From Anaerofustis sp. (GTDB taxonomy: Bacteria > Bacillota > Clostridia > Eubacteriales > Anaerofustaceae): DNA of 18,496 bases. The stretch's first letter is position 1, and each line of letters opens with the position of its first letter. The notes beneath the pieces were generated by a model. It did no database searches and had not been told where the DNA came from. It saw only the letters and a program-made list of their open reading frames with translations. Made by a program: the position numbers and the translations under genes. Below, piece after piece: positions 15,801 to 18,496 of the stretch. The stretch covers positions 21,745 to 40,240 of the forward strand of contig NZ_JAHZIA010000055.1 in the NCBI RefSeq assembly GCF_019420015.1. Reading direction: 5' to 3'.

Positions 15801-16571
15801 AGCGGCGGAGAAAAGAGCGTAAAACTCAGTAAGATTGCTGATATAAGCACATCGGAAAGTTTAAATTCGGTAACAAGAGACAATCAGAAGAGGTACATTA
15901 ACGTAAGTGCTTCTTTAAAAGACGGATACAACGTAAGCCTTGTTACCAATGACGTAAAAGAGGCTCTAAAGGATTATAAACTTCCGCAGGGAGCAAGCAT
16001 AGAATACAGCGGTGAAAACGAAACGATAATGGAATCTATGTTTGAGCTTGTTAAAATGATGTTGCTTGCGATTGTAATCATTTATCTTATCATGGTCGCT
16101 CAATTCCAATCTTTATTATCGCCGTTTATAGTAATGTTTACAATACCTCTGGCTTTCACCGGAGGAGCCCTTGCTTTGTTCTTATTCGGAATGGATATAA
16201 GCGTAATTTCCATGGTGGGTTTTGTAATGCTTTCGGGAATTATAGTAAACAACGGTATCGTTTTGATAGATTATATCAATCAGTTAAGAGGGGAGGGAGT
16301 AGAAAAAAGAGAGGCTATTGTGGAAGGCGGAATGACCAGAATGCGACCTATATTGATGACAGCTCTTACCACTGTTCTCGGGCTTTCTTCTATGGCCCTT
16401 GGAATAGGTACGGGAGCGGAAATGATGCAGCCGGTTGCGGTTGTATGTATAGGTGGGCTTATATACGCCACATTCATGACTCTTTACGTAATACCTGTGC
16501 TTTATGATATATTCAACAAAAAGGATATTGATATAATAAAAGATGAAGATCTTGAAATAGTGGAAGAATAA
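12816..16571 (+). CDS. RND-family efflux transporter with coiled-coil insertion
   Basis: The 1251-residue HAE1/AcrB-type permease is about 200 residues longer than AcrB (about 1050). It has TM1 at about 9-28, porter-domain sequence (PNINLPYTVIMTSYPGASPE, 36-55), and a long heptad-like, Lys/Glu/Leu-rich coiled coil at about 207-408 (bases 13434-14045). The first TM bundle follows at about 550-705, with TM4 motif GMLVDNSVVVIENI (614-627; D618 kept as proton-relay Asp, second Asp replaced by N619). A second porter half comes next, then the second TM bundle (about 1078-1235) with TM10 motif SGIIVNNGIVLIDY (1140-1153). The duplicated RND architecture is complete. Such pumps use proton influx to export hydrophobic compounds or lipids. 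No membrane-fusion protein or outer-membrane factor is adjacent. ATG 12816 has AGGAGG (12805-12810) 5 nt upstream. Substrate unknown. Confidence 0.93.
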   Translation: MSKFSVKKPLTIFVAVIGIIILGIVSFTEMTPDLLPNINLPYTVIMTSYPGASPESVESTVTKPLEKSVATTEGLKNITSSSNENYSLVMLEFNEDVNMDSTVVDLRDKISMVQRAWPDEISTPYILKMNPNMMPVMVSTISMKGVDTKELSSLLEESIIPSLEGTDGVASVSTNGMLSDSISVVLSEKKINDVNDKIIDAVNGQFAKGESSLAAGKSQIAGGEKALKAQLKELNKQLKNLKTARNQLEDLGVTIEELEENKKEVDSSVSQLSVLDKNIKQLEEALKYAPEGSDEYNQIIAGLNEIDSQLAGMGLKRKDVSSALKKAKAGQKSINSALDKIDENLKKSGADRDSLQVKIREIEDGIDSINAAIPQLTIQLSNLENGKKEIASGESELKEAKKTALDKVDMSKTLTKDMISGILTAQNFSMPAGYVTEEGVDYLVRVGDKFKSIKEMKDLTIMDMGIDGLDPIKLSDVADVMLTDNSDLTYTKVNGENGVIISFSKQSDYSTTGVTENINKKFEQLAEENPGLEFTPLMDQGDYINIIVDSVLNNLIVGSILAVLILILFLKDIKPTAVIAVSIPISVLFAVVLMYFSGITLNVISLSGLAVGVGMLVDNSVVVIENIYRLRNKGYSVIKASVSGAVQVAGAITSSTLTTICVFLPIVFVKGITKDLFTDMALTIGYSLMASLIVALTLVPAMSSKMFKKTKDVKHPFFDKMLGKYRVSVTWALNHRLLVILVSVGTLILSFSLAGLRGFSFMPEVESTQISVSLKMPKDTLLEDTIKTSDTAISKIRKIKGVETVGAMLNSSASSDMAGMSMGSSESNSVSMYVLLDEDSKVSSKSVADEIEKSCEDLDCEISASGSSSMSDTSSVLGGSGVALKVYADDIDTLKEASKGIAKKIESVEGVDEVDDGQEENTPEISVSIDKSKAAKYNLTVAQVYEKLAGVLTKEKTSTTLALKDKEYDVIIKNDNADKIDTDYIKDYKIGYTDSSGGEKSVKLSKIADISTSESLNSVTRDNQKRYINVSASLKDGYNVSLVTNDVKEALKDYKLPQGASIEYSGENETIMESMFELVKMMLLAIVIIYLIMVAQFQSLLSPFIVMFTIPLAFTGGALALFLFGMDISVISMVGFVMLSGIIVNNGIVLIDYINQLRGEGVEKREAIVEGGMTRMRPILMTALTTVLGLSSMALGIGTGAEMMQPVAVVCIGGLIYATFMTLYVIPVLYDIFNKKDIDIIKDEDLEIVEE

Positions 16572-16603
16572 AAAAAGAGACAGAATAGTTCTGTCTCTTT
16601 TTT
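16571..16603. terminator. bidirectional terminator between the RND gene and the convergent regulator
   Basis: A perfect 15-bp stem (16571-16585 with 16589-16603; core GAGACAGAA/TTCTGTCTC), a TAG loop, and A/T runs on both sides. The plus-strand stop (16569-16571) and the minus-strand stop (16604-16602) both touch its ends. Confidence 0.94.
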
Positions 16604-17546
16604 AGTGGTTCATTATATAGTCTGCCGTGTCTTTGTCGATTACGAGAGTGTCGATGTAATTTCCTTTCAGTGCCGCAAGCAATGCTTCGTGTTTATCCTC
16701 TCCTCCTGTGATACACACGAAATTTTTGCTTCGTTTGATGGATTCTATATCGATACCCATGACTCTGCTGTTGAAATCGCAGTCTATTTTTTTGCCGTTT
16801 TTGTCAAAGTAGTTTAAGCATATATTTCCGACTGCGCCTTTTTCTTTCAGTTCGTTGTAATCTTTCGGATTCAAAAATTGCTGTTGATCTTTCAGCATTG
16901 ATGTCGATGCCGCCATAAGACCCACGCTTCCGAGTATTATGTCGCAGTAGTTAAAAAGATTGAACAGTTTTTTTAGGCTGTCTTCCTTCATCAAGGTATC
17001 TTTCGTTTCTTTTTGAGATACGAAAGTAGGGGCGAACATATAGAATGCTTTGGCGTCTATCTTTTCGGCAAAGTTTTTTGTTATGTCGTTCGTAAGTCTG
17101 GTATCGCCGAGGTTATTTAAACTTCCAACCAGCTGAAGGGCTTTGATGTTTTTGTACTTCCCTTTAAGGACAGGGAAGTAATTGACTGTGTTGTATATGG
17201 TTCTTCCCCAAGAAATACCTATTGTGAGATTATCTTCGAGCAAATCCGTCATCAGTTCTACTCCAGCACGTCCAAGAGAATGGAAAAGGTCCTCGTCTTC
17301 CTGAGGTTGAGCGACCATGACTCTTTTCAATGAAAATTTCTTTTCGATTTCCGATTCCAAATTGATGAGATACTCTTCGTAACCTTTGATATTTATGTCA
17401 ACGATTCCAAGCTCTCTGCTTTTCTTCAGCAATCTGTTTACTCTTTGCCTTGACATATGTAACCTTTGTGCTATTTCACTTTGGGTCAAATCTTGCTTAT
17501 AATAGTAATATGCTATCTTTGTAAGTACTTTTTCCTCTACAGCCAT
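16602..17546 (-). CDS. SorC/DeoR-type sugar-binding transcriptional regulator
   Basis: The 314-residue protein has an N-terminal helix-turn-helix (about 20-50; LTQSEIAQRLHMSRQRVNRLL) and a C-terminal sugar-phosphate-binding domain of the SorC family, which includes CggR and DeoR of Bacillus. Domain signatures are LTIGISWGRTIYNTV, a GSVG segment, GAVGNICLNYFDKNGK and the C-terminal GGEDKHEALLAALKGNYIDTLVIDKDTA. Such regulators are usually released from or bound to DNA by a phosphorylated sugar or similar metabolite. Start choice: ATG 17546-17544 with GGAGG (17556-17552) 5 nt upstream; an in-frame GTG 42 bases further up lies across the promoter and is rejected. It is divergent from the E1-alpha gene, so it probably controls that locus and itself; this is inferred from position and operator-like repeats. 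Confidence 0.9.
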   Translation of the reverse strand: MAVEEKVLTKIAYYYYKQDLTQSEIAQRLHMSRQRVNRLLKKSRELGIVDINIKGYEEYLINLESEIEKKFSLKRVMVAQPQEDEDLFHSLGRAGVELMTDLLEDNLTIGISWGRTIYNTVNYFPVLKGKYKNIKALQLVGSLNNLGDTRLTNDITKNFAEKIDAKAFYMFAPTFVSQKETKDTLMKEDSLKKLFNLFNYCDIILGSVGLMAASTSMLKDQQQFLNPKDYNELKEKGAVGNICLNYFDKNGKKIDCDFNSRVMGIDIESIKRSKNFVCITGGEDKHEALLAALKGNYIDTLVIDKDTADYIMNH

Positions 17547-17556
17547 GACTTCCTCC

Positions 17557-17570
17557 ATAACAATTGTTAT
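17557..17570. promoter_or_regulatory. 14-bp perfect palindrome, likely operator
   Basis: ATAACAATTGTTAT is its own reverse complement and lies between the regulator's predicted transcription start and its ribosome binding site. A bound dimer here would block transcription of the regulator. It may bind the regulator itself; alternatively it is just an AT-rich dyad. Confidence 0.5.
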
Positions 17571-17578
17571 TTTATTAC

Positions 17579-17608
17579 AGTATAACACAAAATGAGCAAA
17601 TGTGTTAA
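17579..17608 (-). promoter_or_regulatory. regulator promoter overlapped by an inverted repeat
   Basis: On the minus strand, TTAACA (17608-17603), an 18-bp spacer and an extended -10 TGT-TATACT (17587-17579) give a good promoter; start near 17572. The inverted repeat TAACACA (17583-17589) and TGTGTTA (17601-17607), 11 bp apart, covers part of both the -35 and the -10. That geometry is typical of an autorepressed promoter. Confidence 0.65.
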
Positions 17609-17637
17609 AAAAAGTTATGAAAAATTTGCAGGTTTGT

Positions 17638-17653
17638 ATGTAAACGTATATTT
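17638..17653 (+). promoter_or_regulatory. weak partial cre-like site
   Basis: ATGTAAACG (17638-17646) repeats the left half of the strong cre site found 80 bp downstream, but the right half (TATATTT) lacks the conserved CA. It lies upstream of the E1-alpha -35 and could be a low-affinity auxiliary site. Confidence 0.3.
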
Positions 17654-17677
17654 TTGTTGTGTTTTTTTACATATTGC

Positions 17678-17705
17678 TTTACAATGAAGCCATGGAGATT
17701 ATATT
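17678..17705 (+). promoter_or_regulatory. candidate promoter of the E1-alpha gene
   Basis: TTTACA (17678-17683) and TATATT (17700-17705) with a 16-bp spacer, each one mismatch from consensus. Transcription would start near 17712. A perfect TATAAT at 17714-17719 lacks a -35 at the right distance. Confidence 0.55.
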
Positions 17706-17717
17706 TTTTTAAATATA

Positions 17718-17733
17718 ATGTAAACGAAATCAT
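17718..17733 (+). promoter_or_regulatory. catabolite-responsive element (cre), putative CcpA site
   Basis: ATGTAAACGAAATCAT fits the Bacillota cre consensus WTGNAARCGNWWWCAW at all 16 positions. It starts about 6 nt after the predicted E1-alpha transcription start, where CcpA bound to HPr-Ser-P would act as a roadblock. No ccpA gene is in the window, so its presence in this organism is assumed. Confidence 0.7.
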
Positions 17734-17771
17734 TACCTTAAGTGACATTTTAATTGTTTCTTTTAAGGTAA
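17733..17771 (+). promoter_or_regulatory. 9-bp inverted repeat in the E1-alpha leader
   Basis: TTACCTTAA (17733-17741) and TTAAGGTAA (17763-17771) are perfect reverse complements separated by 21 bases. They could form a leader-RNA hairpin ending 9 nt before AGGAGG (17781-17786), or serve as operator half-sites. AAATCATT occurs at both flanks (from 17727 and from 17771). Confidence 0.5.
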
Positions 17772-17796
17772 AATCATTGTAGGAGGATTTAAAATT

Positions 17797-18496
17797 ATGA
17801 CATTTGAAGAAAGAAAGAAAGACAAAAAATTTATGCTTGAAGTATTGAAGACGATGCTTACTTCAAGACACTTTGAACTGAAGGTAAACGAAATGTTCAT
17901 GGCCGGACTTATTCACGGTACGACACATTTGGGCGTTGGAGAAGAAGCGTGTCATGCGGGAATAAGCATGGGACTTGAAGCGGAGGACTGGATTGTTCCG
18001 ACTCACAGGGGACACGGACATTGTTTGGCAAAAGGAGCCACTCCTTACAATATGTTCTGTGAGTTGTTTGCGAATTACGAAGGCGGATGCAAAGGACTTG
18101 GCGGTTCGATGCATTATATAGATTTGGATCATTGCAATCTTGGAAGTTCGGCTATAGTAGGGGCAGGGGTTCCTACGGCGGTTGGCGTTGCTTTTGCTCT
18201 TAAAAAACAAGGCAAGAAAAACTGCGTTGCTTCATTCTTCGGAGACGGAGCATCTAATCAGGGGATGGTTTTGGAAGGAATGAACCTTGCAAGTATATGG
18301 GAAGTTCCTCTTTTGTTATGTTGTGAAAACAACAGATACGGTATGTCTACTCCTGCAAAATTCACGGTTCCCGTAGAAGACATAGCCGTAAGGGGCGAGG
18401 GATTTAACATCAAATCGAAGGTAGTTGACGGAATGGACGTACTTGCGGTAATGGAAGCGGTAATGGAAGCGAGCGAATACTGCAGAGAAGAATGTA
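17797..18496 (+). CDS. acoA: TPP-dependent dehydrogenase E1 alpha subunit (acetoin/pyruvate type), 3' end missing
   Basis: The frame is open from ATG 17797 to the window end: 233 codons plus one base of a family usually about 320-360 residues long. E1 alpha binds thiamine pyrophosphate and, with E1 beta, decarboxylates a 2-oxo acid or cleaves acetoin for transfer to lipoyl-E2. Seen: THLGVGEEACHAG (43-55), THRGHGH (69-75), GGSMHYID (102-109), and the TPP/Mg motif GDG (149-151) followed after exactly 26 residues by NN (178-179). AGGAGG (17781-17786) lies 10 nt upstream. The motif set fits AcoA (acetoin dehydrogenase) best, but PdhA or a branched-chain E1 alpha cannot be excluded without the downstream genes. 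It is divergent from a SorC-type regulator, with a cre site in the leader. Confidence 0.88.
   Translation, partial: MTFEERKKDKKFMLEVLKTMLTSRHFELKVNEMFMAGLIHGTTHLGVGEEACHAGISMGLEAEDWIVPTHRGHGHCLAKGATPYNMFCELFANYEGGCKGLGGSMHYIDLDHCNLGSSAIVGAGVPTAVGVAFALKKQGKKNCVASFFGDGASNQGMVLEGMNLASIWEVPLLLCCENNRYGMSTPAKFTVPVEDIAVRGEGFNIKSKVVDGMDVLAVMEAVMEASEYCREEC

Noticed and set aside
17547..17588. GTG start adding 14 residues to the SorC-type regulator
   Set aside because: The extension would be encoded by the predicted operator and promoter DNA, and ATG 17546 has GGAGG at 5 nt.
1..18496. CRISPR arrays, tRNA or rRNA genes, complete IS elements, replication origin
   Set aside because: I looked for regular direct repeats, cloverleaf-like blocks, transposase motifs and DnaA-box clusters and saw none.

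Overview
The window comes from a low-GC Bacillota (Firmicutes), most likely an anaerobic clostridial-type lineage. The evidence is AGGAGG-type ribosome binding sites, AT-rich intergenic DNA, sigma-A-like promoters, hairpin/T-run terminators, a RecU Holliday-junction resolvase, a TGS-domain uridine-kinase-like protein and a near-consensus CcpA cre site. I cannot name the genus from sequence alone.

Layout. (1) 1-5446: a plus-strand division and cell-wall cluster, ftsW (3' part) - murG - murA - ftsQ/divIB - ftsZ, closed by a strong terminator. No ftsA lies between ftsQ and ftsZ, and no sporulation genes follow ftsZ. (2) 5704-6566: a YcdX-type PHP phosphoesterase with its own consensus promoter and terminator. 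(3) 6567-7255: about 690 bp without genes. The second half (about 6941-7190) is a sharply GC-richer island full of hairpins. (4) 7256-8192: an unrecognised double-membrane-anchored surface protein. (5) 8235-10446: recU overlapping a TGS-domain nucleoside-kinase-like gene. A small acidic minus-strand gene converges on them and shares their terminator. (6) 10964-12706: a small membrane-anchored hypothetical protein and a membrane-anchored GDPD-family protein, separated by a 456-bp gap with a strong terminator. (7) 12816-16603: a 1251-aa RND exporter with a roughly 200-residue coiled-coil insertion. (8) 16602-17546 (minus): a SorC/DeoR-type regulator, divergent from a partial E1-alpha gene of a 2-oxo acid/acetoin dehydrogenase that runs off the window end.

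How the genes work together. MurG and MurA make lipid II precursors. FtsW polymerises glycan at the septum, FtsQ/DivIB belongs to the divisome and FtsZ forms the ring, so region 1 is a coherent septal wall module. RecU and the kinase are translationally coupled, but I see no shared pathway. The regulator/E1-alpha pair looks like a locally controlled catabolic locus: the regulator promoter is covered by an inverted repeat (likely autoregulation), and the E1-alpha promoter carries a perfect 16/16 match to the cre consensus just downstream of the predicted start, which suggests glucose-type repression. The least explained sequence is the GC-rich hairpin island at 6941-7190. No complete undescribed multi-gene system is evident; most genes belong to known families.
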